Assembly: GCA_039920745.1 (NCBI GenBank)
Contig: JBDSDD010000055.1
Span: 31,422-95,421 of the forward strand
Source: Scleromatobacter sp039920745
Lineage (GTDB): Bacteria > Pseudomonadota > Gammaproteobacteria > Burkholderiales > Burkholderiaceae_C
DNA length: 64,000 nt
Reading direction: 5' to 3'
The notes beneath the pieces are model-generated. The model did not search any database. It was given only the letters and a program-made list of their open reading frames with translations, and was not told the origin of the DNA. Shown one piece after another: positions 7,932-19,183 of the stretch; position 1 is the stretch's first letter, and the number at the start of each line of letters is the position of its first letter. Position numbers and translations under genes: made by a program.

Positions 7932-9002
7932 TCAGCCTTGGCCCAGGAAGGCGGTGATCGCCCAGTTGATCGCGCCGCCGCCGATCACCAGCCAGGCGAA
8001 CAACGTGGCGCCCAGTCCCAGCGGCGCGAGGCCGGCCGCCTTCATCGCCGAGACGCGGGTGGTCAGGCCCAGTGCGGCCATCGCGATGGCGAGCACGGCG
8101 ACGTCGAGGGTGTTGGCGGCAGCGACTGTCGCGGCCGGCAGCACGTCCAGCGAATGCAGGCCGGCCACGGCGACGAAGCCGAGCGCGAACCACGGGATCG
8201 CGATGCGCGGACGGGCTTGCGTGGGGGCGGGCGTGCCGCGCGAGCGCGTGACCCACGCCGACAGCATCACGAGGAAGGGCGCGAGCATCATCACGCGCAC
8301 CATCTTGGCGATGACGGCGGTGTCGGCAGCGCCGTCGCCGATCGCGTGGCCGGCGGCGACCACCTGCGCGACTTCGTGGATCGTCGAGCCGGCCCAGAGG
8401 CCGTACGCGGTCGTCGACAACGGGTGCGCCGCAGCGAGCAGGTGATACAGGGCGGGGTACAGGAAGATCGCGACCGTGCCGAAGGCCACGACGGTGGCGA
8501 CGGCCACGGCGACCTGCTCCGGCCGGCCGCGCACCACCGGCTCGGTGGCCATCACCGCCGCCGCGCCGCAGATCGAACTGCCGGCGCCAATCAGGATGGC
8601 GGTGGTGCGGTCGAGGCCGAACACGCGTGTGCCCAGCACGCAGGCGAGCGCGAAGGTGCTGCACAGAACGACGGCGTCGATCGCGACGCCGGCCAGGCCG
8701 ACATGGCCGATGTCCTGGAACGTCAGGCGCAGGCCGTACAACACGATGCCGGCGCGCAGCAGGCGCTGCTTGGCCAGGTTCAGGCCGTCGGCCGACGCGG
8801 CCAGCGCGGCGCCGGGCAGCAGGTTGCCGGCGACCAGCCCGAAGACGATGGCCAGCGTCAGTGCCGAAATGCCGTTGGCCTGGAGCCAGCCGATGCGAGC
8901 CGCCTCGGTGGCGGCGGCCGCCACGGTGGCGGCGAGGGCGAGGCCTGGCGCGTGGCGCAGCGCGGCGGCAGGGAGGGTGAACGAGCGAGTGGCGGTGGTC
9001 AT
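7932..9002 (-). CDS. yeiH: YeiH/UPF0324 family membrane protein, putative sulfur-anion exporter
   Basis: A protein of 356 residues made of about ten hydrophobic helices. It carries family stretches such as GIVLYGLRLTFQDIG, GAGSSICGAAAVMA and WAGSTIHEVAQVVAA. The family is annotated as a putative sulfate exporter, a role not firmly proven. It is divergent from the LysR gene at 9115 with 112 bases between starts, the same arrangement as yeiH/yeiE in Escherichia coli, where YeiE responds to sulfite. This pairing argues for a sulfur-oxyanion role under control of the neighbouring regulator. Confidence 0.85.
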   Translation of the reverse strand: MTTATRSFTLPAAALRHAPGLALAATVAAAATEAARIGWLQANGISALTLAIVFGLVAGNLLPGAALAASADGLNLAKQRLLRAGIVLYGLRLTFQDIGHVGLAGVAIDAVVLCSTFALACVLGTRVFGLDRTTAILIGAGSSICGAAAVMATEPVVRGRPEQVAVAVATVVAFGTVAIFLYPALYHLLAAAHPLSTTAYGLWAGSTIHEVAQVVAAGHAIGDGAADTAVIAKMVRVMMLAPFLVMLSAWVTRSRGTPAPTQARPRIAIPWFALGFVAVAGLHSLDVLPAATVAAANTLDVAVLAIAMAALGLTTRVSAMKAAGLAPLGLGATLFAWLVIGGGAINWAITAFLGQG

Positions 9003-9065
9003 GGCGGGCTGCGGACGGCGGGCGATGCGATGACTGCACTTTGAACTTCGGCAGTCGATCCGTAA

Positions 9066-9082
9066 AACGAATTGAATTCGTT
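9066..9082. promoter_or_regulatory. Perfect palindrome, LysR operator candidate
   Basis: AACGAATTGAATTCGTT is a perfect inverted repeat with 7-base arms around TGA. It sits in the 112-base divergent spacer between the yeiH-like gene and its LysR regulator, 33 bases before the regulator ATG. Both its position and its T-N11-A type symmetry suit a LysR-family autoregulatory site. Confidence 0.7.
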
Positions 9083-9114
9083 AAATCAAGCTATAAAACA
9101 GGTAGAGTTAATGC

Positions 9115-10020
9115 ATGCGGATCACCTTGCGCCAACTGGCCATCTTCACGGCCGTGGCCGATGCCGGCAGTACGTCGGCGGCGGCGCAGCGAGTCGCGCT
9201 GTCCCAGTCGGCCACCAGCGCCGCGCTCAACGAGCTGGAGGCGGTGCTGGACGCGCGCCTGTTCGACCGCGTCGGCACGCGCCTCGTGCTCAACGACACC
9301 GGCCGCGGCCTGCTGCCTCAGGCGCGCGCGGTGCTCGACGGCGCCGCCGGCATCGAGCTCGAGTTCGGGCTGGGCGGCGCACCTGGCGAGGCCGGTGCGC
9401 CGGCGCTGCTGCGCGTGGGCGCCAGCACCACCATCGGCAACTACCTGCTGCCGACGCTGATCGCGGCTTGGCGGCGCGTTCGGCCCGACGCGCACGTCGA
9501 CGTGGAGATCGCCAATACCGGTGCAATTGCGGCGGCGGTCGCGCGCATGGAGGTCGACATCGGCCTGATCGAGGGCCCATGCCATGAGCCGGACGTCGTT
9601 GCGCAGGCGTGGCGCGAGGAGGAGCTGGTCATCGTCTGCGCGCCGTCGCACGCGCTGCTGCGCGGCGACCCGGCGCGCCGGCTCAACGTGGCGACGCTGC
9701 GCCAGGCCGCGTGGTTGCTGCGCGAGCCCGGCTCGGGCACGCGCGAGGCCGTCGAACAGGCGCTGCAGCCGCACCTGCATCAGTTGCAGGAAGGGCTGCA
9801 CTTCGGCGGCACCGAGGCCATCAAGCAGGCGGCGGTCGAGGGGTTGGGCTTCACGTGCCTGTCGCTGTTCGCGGTGCAGGACCTGGTCACGCTGGGCCGA
9901 CTCGTGCGGGTGCAGACCACGCTGCCGCGGCTCGCACGCCGGTTCTGGCTGATCCACCACCGGCGCAAGCAGTTCTCGCGCAGCCTCGCGGCCTTCATCG
10001 ACTTTTGCCAGCAGGGTTGA
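9115..10020 (+). CDS. LysR-family regulator, YeiE-like
   Basis: A protein of 301 residues. The N-terminal winged helix (LRQLAIFTAVADAGSTSAAA ... ATSAALNELEAVLDARLFDR) is textbook LysR and the rest is a periplasmic-binding-like effector domain. Length and the SQSATSAALNELE helix fit the YeiE/CysB-like group. It is divergent from the yeiH homologue, which it probably activates through the palindrome at 9066-9082. The effector is inferred to be a sulfur anion such as sulfite by analogy with YeiE. Confidence 0.87.
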   Translation: MRITLRQLAIFTAVADAGSTSAAAQRVALSQSATSAALNELEAVLDARLFDRVGTRLVLNDTGRGLLPQARAVLDGAAGIELEFGLGGAPGEAGAPALLRVGASTTIGNYLLPTLIAAWRRVRPDAHVDVEIANTGAIAAAVARMEVDIGLIEGPCHEPDVVAQAWREEELVIVCAPSHALLRGDPARRLNVATLRQAAWLLREPGSGTREAVEQALQPHLHQLQEGLHFGGTEAIKQAAVEGLGFTCLSLFAVQDLVTLGRLVRVQTTLPRLARRFWLIHHRRKQFSRSLAAFIDFCQQG

Positions 10021-10064
10021 AGGCGTCGGGGTATCGTCGCGGCGGCACACGACCGGGACTCCGC

Positions 10065-10739
10065 ATGACCGACAACGACCGCTTCGAACTGTTCTCCTAC
10101 TGGCGCACCTCCGCGACGTATCGCGTACGGGTCGCGTTCAACTTCAAGGGGGTCAAGCCGCGCGAGACCATCATCGACATCGACGCCGGCGACCAGCATG
10201 GCGAGGCGTTCCGACACATCAACCCGCTGGGCGGGATCCCTGCGCTGATCGACCATGGCGTGGGCCAGTCCCACGTTCCGATGACGCAGTCGCTGGCGAT
10301 CCTCGAGTTCCTCGACGAGATCTATCCCGCGCCGCCGCTGCTGCCCGCCGACGCGCACGGCCGCGCCCGCGTGCGATCGCTCGCGCAGATGCTCGCAGTC
10401 GACACGCATCCGCTGATCACGCCGCGCGTGCGCAAGTATCTGAACACCCACGCCGGCTTCGACGCCGACCAGTGGCGCGCGTGGCAGATGCAGTGGTTCG
10501 GCGCCGGCCTGCACGCCATCGAGCAGCGCCTCGCCAGCGAGCCTGGCACTGGCCGCTTCTGCCACGGCGACGTCCCGACGATGGCCGACATCTGCCTGGC
10601 CAGCATCGTCGCGGTGATGCGCGTGTTCAAGGTCGACTTCGACGACGTCCCGACGGCCCAGCGGATCATGGCCGAGTGCGAGAAGCTCGAAGCGTTCGCC
10701 GCCGCCGATCCGTCGCGCCAGGCCGGCGCGCCCAAGTGA
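10065..10739 (+). CDS. maiA: Maleylacetoacetate isomerase, zeta-class glutathione transferase
   Basis: A protein of 224 residues with a thioredoxin-like N-terminal domain and an all-helical C-terminal domain. The family's glutathione-activating SSCS-type motif appears as SYWRTSATYRVRVAF, where TSAT replaces SSCS. The INPLGGIPALID loop and MTQSLAILEFLDE glutathione-binding segment are intact. The enzyme isomerises maleylacetoacetate to fumarylacetoacetate in tyrosine or homogentisate breakdown using glutathione as cofactor. No other homogentisate gene is nearby, so it may serve a related GSH-dependent isomerisation. A cupin gene follows after 13 bases. Confidence 0.85.
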   Translation: MTDNDRFELFSYWRTSATYRVRVAFNFKGVKPRETIIDIDAGDQHGEAFRHINPLGGIPALIDHGVGQSHVPMTQSLAILEFLDEIYPAPPLLPADAHGRARVRSLAQMLAVDTHPLITPRVRKYLNTHAGFDADQWRAWQMQWFGAGLHAIEQRLASEPGTGRFCHGDVPTMADICLASIVAVMRVFKVDFDDVPTAQRIMAECEKLEAFAAADPSRQAGAPK

Positions 10740-10752
10740 AGGAGACCCCCGC

Positions 10753-11091
10753 ATGGACAACGGCACGCTGAGCGGTTCGACCTACGACGCCTTTCGCGCC
10801 CATCCGCTGATGCGCGGCGCCGACGAAGTGCTGGAGCGCCACTGGGCGCCCGACCAGGTCGTCGAGACGCATTCGCACCCGTTCGACGCCGACGCGGTGG
10901 TGACGGCCGGCGAAATGTGGCTGATGCGCGAGGACTCGACGCAGCACCTGCGGGTCGGCGACACCTTCCACCTGGGCGCCGGCACGCCGCATTCGGAGCG
11001 CTATGGGCCCAAGGGCGCGACGTACTGGGTGGCGCGGCGCCACCGCGCCGAGGCAACGGCGGCAGCCGTCGCCGGCCCTGCGGAGCAGTAA
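10753..11091 (+). CDS. Small cupin-domain protein
   Basis: A protein of 112 residues. One cupin barrel is visible with metal ligands in the first motif (ETHSHPFDADAVVTAGEMWL) and second motif (GDTFHLGAGTPHSERYGPKG). A GGAG ribosome site precedes the ATG, and the gap to maiA is 13 bases, so they are probably co-transcribed. Single-domain cupins of this size act as small oxygenases, isomerases or sensors; the substrate is unknown. Confidence 0.75.
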   Translation: MDNGTLSGSTYDAFRAHPLMRGADEVLERHWAPDQVVETHSHPFDADAVVTAGEMWLMREDSTQHLRVGDTFHLGAGTPHSERYGPKGATYWVARRHRAEATAAAVAGPAEQ

Positions 11092-11172
11092 TTTCAGGAC
11101 GATGTTGATTTCCGACGTCGCCATTCGTCGTTCTCCTGCCTGGTCCTGCAGTCCAGGCTTCGGAAAGGCATC

Positions 11173-11847
11173 ATGAAATTGCTCCTCACCTCCGCCGGCA
11201 TCAAGAATGCCAGCATCCGTGCCGCGATGGTCGAGCTGCTGGGCAAGCCCATCGCCGATTGCGACGCGCTGTGCATCCCCACCGCGGGCTACGGCCATCC
11301 GCATGGAAGCCCAGGGGGCGCTTGGCGATTCGTTTCGGGCAACTCACCTGGTACCCCGATGTGCGAGCTCGGCTGGAAGTCGGTGGGCCTGCTGGAGCTC
11401 ACCGCGCTGCCCAGCATCGCCAGGGAGCGCTGGACGCGCTGGGTGCAGGACGCGGACGTGCTGCTGGTCAATGGCGGCGACGCGCTGTTCCTGGCGCACT
11501 GGATGCGGCTGTCCGGACTCGCGACTTTCCTGGAGACCCAGACGGACAAGGTCTGGGTCGGCCTCAGCGCCGGCAGCATGGCCATGACGCCTCGCGTCGG
11601 TGACGACTTCATCGAGATGAAGCCGCCCCTCACCGGCGAAGACGTCGCGCTGGGCGTCGTCGGCTTCTCGATCTTTCCGCACCTGGACTATCCGACGTTC
11701 CCGGAGAACTCGATGGCCTGCGCCGAGAAATGGGCGGCGACGCTCGGGTGTGCGTCCTACGCGATCGATGACGAGACGGCCATCAAGGTGGTGGACGGCA
11801 ACGTCGAGGTGGTCTCCGAGGGGCACTGGAAGTACTTTGCAGGCTGA
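11173..11847 (+). CDS. Peptidase S51 / peptidase E-like protein
   Basis: A protein of 224 residues with the class-I glutamine-amidotransferase-like fold of peptidase E. The nucleophile elbow is GLSAGSMAM (Ser in place of Cys), and the preceding DVLLVNGGDALFL strand and the later HLDYP segment are typical. Peptidase E cleaves N-terminal Asp-X dipeptides in the cytoplasm; closely related proteins have other or unknown substrates. It begins about 80 bases after the cupin gene. Confidence 0.75.
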   Translation: MKLLLTSAGIKNASIRAAMVELLGKPIADCDALCIPTAGYGHPHGSPGGAWRFVSGNSPGTPMCELGWKSVGLLELTALPSIARERWTRWVQDADVLLVNGGDALFLAHWMRLSGLATFLETQTDKVWVGLSAGSMAMTPRVGDDFIEMKPPLTGEDVALGVVGFSIFPHLDYPTFPENSMACAEKWAATLGCASYAIDDETAIKVVDGNVEVVSEGHWKYFAG

Positions 11848-11933
11848 CGACAGGCGATCAGGGAGCACCTCAACGCCGCAATCACCGGTTAGCCGCTACA
11901 GTGCTGCCACCCCTGACAACTCGAGAAAATGCC

Positions 11934-12229
11934 ATGCCCGTCATTCGATCGCTTGCCGCCTTCGTCGCCACTGCAGCCGCGACACTGACGCTGACCGCTC
12001 CGGTGCAAGCCGCCACCTGGGCCTGGAACCACGACGCCTCGGGCATCGCGGCCGCCGGCACGTTCACGACCGCCGACACGGCGGACGCGGACGGCTTCTA
12101 TGCGATCACCAGCATTTCCGGCTCGCGCAACGGCGTCGCAACCAGGACGGTCTACGTCGTGACGGACGAACTGTGCACGAACCGGCAACTGCTCGCCTGC
12201 GAAAAACGTGACGGGCTGGGCGCGGCCGT

Positions 12230-12233
<4 letters not shown>
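11934..12233 (+). CDS. Small exported protein, likely truncated PEP-CTERM-type relative
   Basis: A protein of 99 residues with a signal peptide (cleavage near AAAPVQAA-TW). The mature N-terminus (TWAWNHDASGIAAAGTFTTADTADADGFY) resembles a family I recall from PEP-CTERM-sorted exported proteins that normally run past 150 residues and end in a sorting motif. Here the resemblance stops after the GSRNGV segment and about 27 unrelated residues follow, ending at a TAG that overlaps the convergent helicase stop in the shared bases CTAG. No sorting signal is present. It is probably a remnant, possibly not functional; the homology is from memory. Confidence 0.5.
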
Positions 12234-14488
<2,255 letters not shown>

Positions 14489-14543
14489 GCAGCGGCACGC
14501 GCGCGGCTCGCGCGGGTGCTTGGTTCGAAGGAAAACACGGAGT

Positions 14544-15887
14544 ATGACCGGTCAGAGCGCTCCGGAGGGCACACTGGTGAAGATGAATCTCCCTGAAAGT
14601 GTCCCAAGGCTGGCCGCGGATCCCCGTGCCACGGCCCTCGCGCGCATGAAACGCGTCGCCGCGGCCCTGCTGGCCGCCGCACTGGCCGGGCTGGCGCTGG
14701 CCGAGTGGCAGGGCGGCCAGGGCGCCTGGGGCTGGCTCGAGGCGTTCTGCGAGGCCTCGGCCGTGGGCGCCGTCGCCGACTGGTTCGCCGTCGTCGCGCT
14801 GTTCCGCCACCCGTTGGGGCTGCCGCTGCCGCACACGGCCATCATCCCGCGCAGCAAGGCCCGCGTCGCCGACGGCCTGGCCGCGTTCGTGCGCGATCAT
14901 TTCCTCGACCCCGAGACGCTGGTGGCCCGGCTGGGCGTGTTCGACCCGGCGCGCCGCCTGGGCGACTGGCTGGCCGATCCGGCGCGGGTGCGCGACTGGG
15001 TCGTCGACGGGCGGCGCTGGGCCCTCAAGGCGGTGGACCTGTTCGACGACGACCGGATGCGCCGGGCGACGCTCGAGCTGGTCATCGCCCAGGCGCGCCG
15101 CTGGAACAGCGCGGCCACGGCAGCCGAGGTGCTGACCGTGCTGACCCAGGGCGGTCGCCATCACGAGTTGCTGGACGCGGGCCTGGAGAAGATCGGCGGC
15201 TTCCTGGGCGAGGAGGAGGTCAAGGCGCGCGTGTCCGAACTGATGGTGCGCCACGCACGCAAGGAGTGGCCGAAGGTGATCGGCGTGGTCGAGCTCGTGA
15301 CGCCGGTGGCACGCATGGCCGACGGCCTGGCCGACAAGCTCGCCGCATCGGTGCTCGGCGAGTTGCGCGACGTGCTGGCCCAGCCCGAGCACCCGGTGCG
15401 CCGGCGCTACGACCAATGGCTGGCCGAGTTCATCGAACGCCTGCGCGACGACGAGGTGCTGGTCGCCGCGTTCGAGCGCGTCAAGGAGCGCGCGATCACC
15501 GATCCCGACGTGCTCGAGTACGCCGGCGCGGTCTGGAGCGACCTCAAGGCCATGCTTCAGGCCGACCTGGCCGATGAAGAGTCGCTGCTGGGCGACCACA
15601 TCGCCCAGGCGATGCGCGAGGTCGGCGAGCGTCTGCGCGACGACGAGAGCCTGCGCGTGTCGCTCAACGAACATGTGCTGTCCGCCGCCGGTCAACTGGC
15701 CGCCAACCTGCGCGCCGGGGTCACCACCCACATCGCCCAGACGATCAAGGACTGGGACGATCGCCAGCTCGTCGGGGAGCTGGAGCTGAGCGTGGGCAAG
15801 GATCTGCAGTTCATCCGCATCAACGGCACCGTGGTCGGCGGCCTCGTCGGGCTGGCACTGCATGCGCTGAGGCTGAGTTTTCACTGA
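14544..15887 (+). CDS. DUF445 family membrane protein
   Basis: A protein of 447 residues from ATG 14544; ATG at 14583 is an alternative start with a GGAGGG further upstream. The family signature lies at the N-terminus: a hydrophobic helix (VAAALLAAALAGLALAEW) followed by EASAVGAVADWFAVVALFRHP and LPHTAIIPRSKAR. A long helical, charged region follows, with a C-terminal hydrophobic anchor (GTVVGGLVGLALHALRLSF). DUF445 proteins are inner-membrane proteins of unknown function. Convergent or co-oriented neighbours give no functional hint. Confidence 0.8.
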   Translation: MTGQSAPEGTLVKMNLPESVPRLAADPRATALARMKRVAAALLAAALAGLALAEWQGGQGAWGWLEAFCEASAVGAVADWFAVVALFRHPLGLPLPHTAIIPRSKARVADGLAAFVRDHFLDPETLVARLGVFDPARRLGDWLADPARVRDWVVDGRRWALKAVDLFDDDRMRRATLELVIAQARRWNSAATAAEVLTVLTQGGRHHELLDAGLEKIGGFLGEEEVKARVSELMVRHARKEWPKVIGVVELVTPVARMADGLADKLAASVLGELRDVLAQPEHPVRRRYDQWLAEFIERLRDDEVLVAAFERVKERAITDPDVLEYAGAVWSDLKAMLQADLADEESLLGDHIAQAMREVGERLRDDESLRVSLNEHVLSAAGQLAANLRAGVTTHIAQTIKDWDDRQLVGELELSVGKDLQFIRINGTVVGGLVGLALHALRLSFH

Positions 15888-15964
15888 GCCTGCTGGCTGC
15901 CGTCCGTGGTACAGCACCAAACTGGTGACGTTTTGGGGCGACTCGCTTGCACAGATTTCCGGAC

Positions 15965-15991
15965 TCAAGTCGCACCGGGGCGTGTCGATAA
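15965..15991 (+). promoter_or_regulatory. Sigma-28 (FliA) promoter candidate for the chemoreceptor
   Basis: TCAAGTCG (15965-15972), an 11-base spacer, then GTCGATAA (15984-15991). Against the enterobacterial FliA consensus TAAAGTTT-N11-GCCGATAA this matches 5 of 8 and 7 of 8 bases with the exact spacing. It lies 124 bases before the chemoreceptor ATG, on the same strand. Confidence 0.65.
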
Positions 15992-16115
15992 AGGGACACG
16001 GAGGTACGTCCAGCGCCAGCTCGCGCGGCCTGACGTCTCCTCGCAGTCACCGTTCGCGCCCGCCCTCCCTCGTCGCGCTCCGTTGCATGTTGCTTCCATT
16101 CGCCCCGAGCTCACC

Positions 16116-17840
16116 ATGAATCTCAAACTCAAGTTGCCCTTGACCATCACCGGCGCCCTCGCCGCGCTGATGGGCGCTGCGCTGATCGGCATCTACAGCC
16201 TGAACCAGTCGATCGCTTCGTACGAGACCGAAGTCGCTGCGCAGCATGCCCACGAGCGCGCCGTCGGGGACCTGCTGGTCTCGTTCAAGACGCAGGTCCA
16301 GGAGTGGAAGGACACGCTGCTGCGCGGCAAGGATCCGGTCAAGCTCGACAAGCACTGGGGCGCATTCGCCAAGCGCGAAGCCGATGTGGACGACAAGGCC
16401 AAGGCGCTGCTGGCCACGCTGCCGGCCGGGGAGAGCCGCTCGCTGGTGGAGCAGTTCGCCACCGCGCACGTCAAGATGGGTGTCGACTATCGCAAGGGCT
16501 TCGACGCGTTCAAGGCCGCCGAATTCGATCCGAAGGCCGGCGACGCCGCCGTCGCCGGCATGGACCGCGAGCCGGCCCGCCTGCTCGGCGAGTCCGGCAA
16601 GAAGATCGCCGCCGACAGCGCCGCGACCTCCGTCAACGCTGCCGCCCAGGCGCAGCGCGCGACTCTCATCAGCATTGCGCTGATGCTGGCGGTCGGCATC
16701 GCCGGCGCGATCGTTGGCGTCGTCATGAGCCGTCGCATCCTCCGCCCGGTCGACGATGCGCTGAAACTGGCGCGCGCCATCGCCGAGGGCGACCTGACGT
16801 CCCACGTCAAGGCGTTGGGCGACGACGAGATCGCGCAGTTGCTCCAGGCACTGTCGGCGATGCAGGGCAGCCTGTGCGGCGTGGTCGGCAACGTGCGGGC
16901 CAATTCGGAGAGCGTTTCGACCGCTGCCAGCGAGATCTCGCAAGGCAGCAATGACCTGAGCGTGCGCACCGAGGAACAGGCCTCGGCACTGCAGCAGGCC
17001 GCCTCGTCGATGGAGCAGCTCGGCTCCACCGTGCGCCAGAACGCCGAGAACGCGCTGTCGGCCAACCAGCTCGCGCTGGGCGCCAGCACCGTCGCACGCA
17101 AGGGCGGCGAGGTGGTGGGCGAGGTCGTCGAGACCATGAAGGGCATCAACGACAGCTCCAAACGCATCGTCGACATCATCGGCGTGATCGACGGCATCGC
17201 CTTCCAGACCAACATCCTCGCGCTGAATGCCGCCGTCGAAGCGGCCCGCGCCGGCGAGCAGGGCCGCGGATTCGCCGTCGTGGCCAGCGAAGTGCGCAGC
17301 CTGGCGCAGCGCAGCGCCGACGCGGCCAAGGAGATCAAGGCGTTGATCTCAGCCAGTGTCGAACGCGTGGAGCACGGCACGGCGCTGGTGGACCGCGCCG
17401 GCGTGACGATGACCGAGATCGTGACCTCGATCGGGCGCGTCACCGACATCATGGGTGAGATCAGCGCCGCCAGCAGCGAGCAGAGCGACGGCGTCGGCCA
17501 GATCAGCCAGGCGATCGCGCAGATGGACCAGGCGACGCAGCAGAACGCCGCCTTGGTCGAGGAAAGCGCTGCCGCCGCCGAGAGCCTGCGCGACCAGGCC
17601 CAGCAGTTGGTGCAGGTCGTCGCGGTATTCAAGCTCGATGGCGCGGTGCCGATGGCGAACGCGCCGGTGGCCAGGCCGGCCGCCGCGGCTGCCAGGCCGC
17701 ACGCCAAGCCAGCTCTCGCACACCCGCCCGCACACCGGCCCGCACGCAAACCCGCGCCCGTGCACGCGAAGGTCGCTGCGCCGGCCGCGGCTCCTGCAGC
17801 GGCGGTCGCCGCTGGCGCGGACGAGTGGGAATCGTTCTGA
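16116..17840 (+). CDS. Methyl-accepting chemotaxis protein with C-terminal tether pentapeptide
   Basis: A protein of 574 residues. TM1 is at about 7-28, a periplasmic helical-bundle ligand domain follows to about 185, then TM2 (187-207), HAMP, and a long signalling coiled coil. The highly conserved hairpin tip (IDGIAFQTNILALNAAVEAA and EQGRGFAVVASEVR) is intact. After the signalling domain comes an Ala/Pro/His-rich flexible linker of about 60 residues and the last five residues EWESF, a match to the xWxxF tether that docks CheR and CheB (NWETF in E. coli Tar). The receptor should therefore be a major, self-adapting type. Transcription is probably by sigma-28 from 15965-15991. The ligand is unknown. 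Confidence 0.92.
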   Translation: MNLKLKLPLTITGALAALMGAALIGIYSLNQSIASYETEVAAQHAHERAVGDLLVSFKTQVQEWKDTLLRGKDPVKLDKHWGAFAKREADVDDKAKALLATLPAGESRSLVEQFATAHVKMGVDYRKGFDAFKAAEFDPKAGDAAVAGMDREPARLLGESGKKIAADSAATSVNAAAQAQRATLISIALMLAVGIAGAIVGVVMSRRILRPVDDALKLARAIAEGDLTSHVKALGDDEIAQLLQALSAMQGSLCGVVGNVRANSESVSTAASEISQGSNDLSVRTEEQASALQQAASSMEQLGSTVRQNAENALSANQLALGASTVARKGGEVVGEVVETMKGINDSSKRIVDIIGVIDGIAFQTNILALNAAVEAARAGEQGRGFAVVASEVRSLAQRSADAAKEIKALISASVERVEHGTALVDRAGVTMTEIVTSIGRVTDIMGEISAASSEQSDGVGQISQAIAQMDQATQQNAALVEESAAAAESLRDQAQQLVQVVAVFKLDGAVPMANAPVARPAAAAARPHAKPALAHPPAHRPARKPAPVHAKVAAPAAAPAAAVAAGADEWESF

Positions 17841-17881
17841 CCGGCTGAAGTAAAGTGGTCGCTCCACCAGGAGCGAACACG

Positions 17882-19171
17882 ATGCGCAAGGCAGCGGCCA
17901 CGACACGGATATTGATGGGCGCCCTCGCGGCGCTGTGGGGCGGCAGCGCGCTGGCGGCCACCGCCGTCATCACGGCCGACCGGATGCTGGACGTGCTCAC
18001 CGGCAAGATGGTGGAGCAGCCCGCGGTGGTCGTCGTCGACGGCCGCATCAAGGCCGTGCTCGTGCAGGGATCCGCCGCGATCCCCAAGGATGCGACCCGC
18101 ATCGACCTGCCCGGGCAGACGCTGCTGCCGGGCCTGATCGACATGCACGTCCACCTGACGTCCGACGCGACGATCGACGGCAACCGCTACCTCGACTACA
18201 CCGACGCCTTCTGGGTCGCGGTGGGCGTGGCCAACGCCAAGGCGATGCTGGAGGCCGGCTTCACCACCGTGCGCAACGTCGGCTCCAACGACTACGGCGA
18301 CGTCGGCCTGAAGCAGGCGGTCGAGGGCGGCTACATCCCCGGGCCCCGCATCGTGCCCGCCACGTTCGCGCTCGGTGCCACCGGCGGCCACTGCGATGGC
18401 ACCGAAGGCCTGCCGCCCAGCTACGCGCCGGTGGCCACGCCCTCGGTGGCCGATGGGCCAGAAGCCTTCCGCAGACTGGTGCGCACCGTCCACAAGTACG
18501 GCGCCGAAGTCATCAAGATCTGCGCCACCGGCGGCGTGCTTTCACGCACCGACGCGGCCGGCGCACAGCAGATGAGCTATGAGGAGATCAAGGCCGTCAC
18601 CGACGAGGCGCACCGCCTGGGCCTGAAGGTGGCGGCGCACGCGCACGGTCTGTCGGGCATCAACGACTGCCTGCGCGCGGGCGTCGACACCATCGAGCAC
18701 GCCAGCCTGGCCGACGAGGAGTCGTTCAAGCTGGCCAGGGAGCACGGCGCCTGGTTCTCGATGGACATCTACGACGACGACTACATCCTGGCCGAAGGCA
18801 AGAAGAACGGCATGTACGAGGAGTCGTTGGCCAAGGAGCGCGCGCTGGGCCTGAAGCAGCGCCAGACCTTTCACGCCGCATACAACGCTGGCGTCAAGAT
18901 GATCTTCGGCACCGACAACGGCGGCGTGTTCCCGGCTGGCCAGAACGCACTGCAGTTCGCCAAGATGGTGGAGTGGGGCATGCCCGCGCTCGAGGCCATC
19001 CGCGCGGCCACGCGCAACGCGGCGCAGGCGCTCGGGCGCGAGGGCGATGTCGGCGCGATCGAGGTCGGCCGCTACGGCGACTTCGTGGCGGTCAAGGGCG
19101 ATCCGTTGCGCGACATCCGGCTGCTGGAGCATCCGGCCACGGTCATCAAGGGCGGCCAACGCGTCAAGTGA
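17882..19171 (+). CDS. Exported metal-dependent amidohydrolase (imidazolonepropionase/Xaa-dipeptidase type)
   Basis: A protein of 429 residues. ATG 17882 is preceded by AGGAG at good distance and followed by a signal peptide (cleavage after GGSALAA). The TIM-barrel metal ligands are clear: LPGLIDMHVHL, the carboxylated-lysine candidate in EVIKICATGG, KVAAHAHG, DTIEHAS and IFGTDNGG. This branch includes enzymes cleaving Xaa-Arg or Xaa-Lys dipeptides or related amide and lactam bonds outside the cytoplasm. It starts 42 bases after the chemoreceptor stop but has its own strong ribosome site. Confidence 0.85.
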   Translation: MRKAAATTRILMGALAALWGGSALAATAVITADRMLDVLTGKMVEQPAVVVVDGRIKAVLVQGSAAIPKDATRIDLPGQTLLPGLIDMHVHLTSDATIDGNRYLDYTDAFWVAVGVANAKAMLEAGFTTVRNVGSNDYGDVGLKQAVEGGYIPGPRIVPATFALGATGGHCDGTEGLPPSYAPVATPSVADGPEAFRRLVRTVHKYGAEVIKICATGGVLSRTDAAGAQQMSYEEIKAVTDEAHRLGLKVAAHAHGLSGINDCLRAGVDTIEHASLADEESFKLAREHGAWFSMDIYDDDYILAEGKKNGMYEESLAKERALGLKQRQTFHAAYNAGVKMIFGTDNGGVFPAGQNALQFAKMVEWGMPALEAIRAATRNAAQALGREGDVGAIEVGRYGDFVAVKGDPLRDIRLLEHPATVIKGGQRVK

Positions 19172-19183
19172 ACGCGCGGCGCG

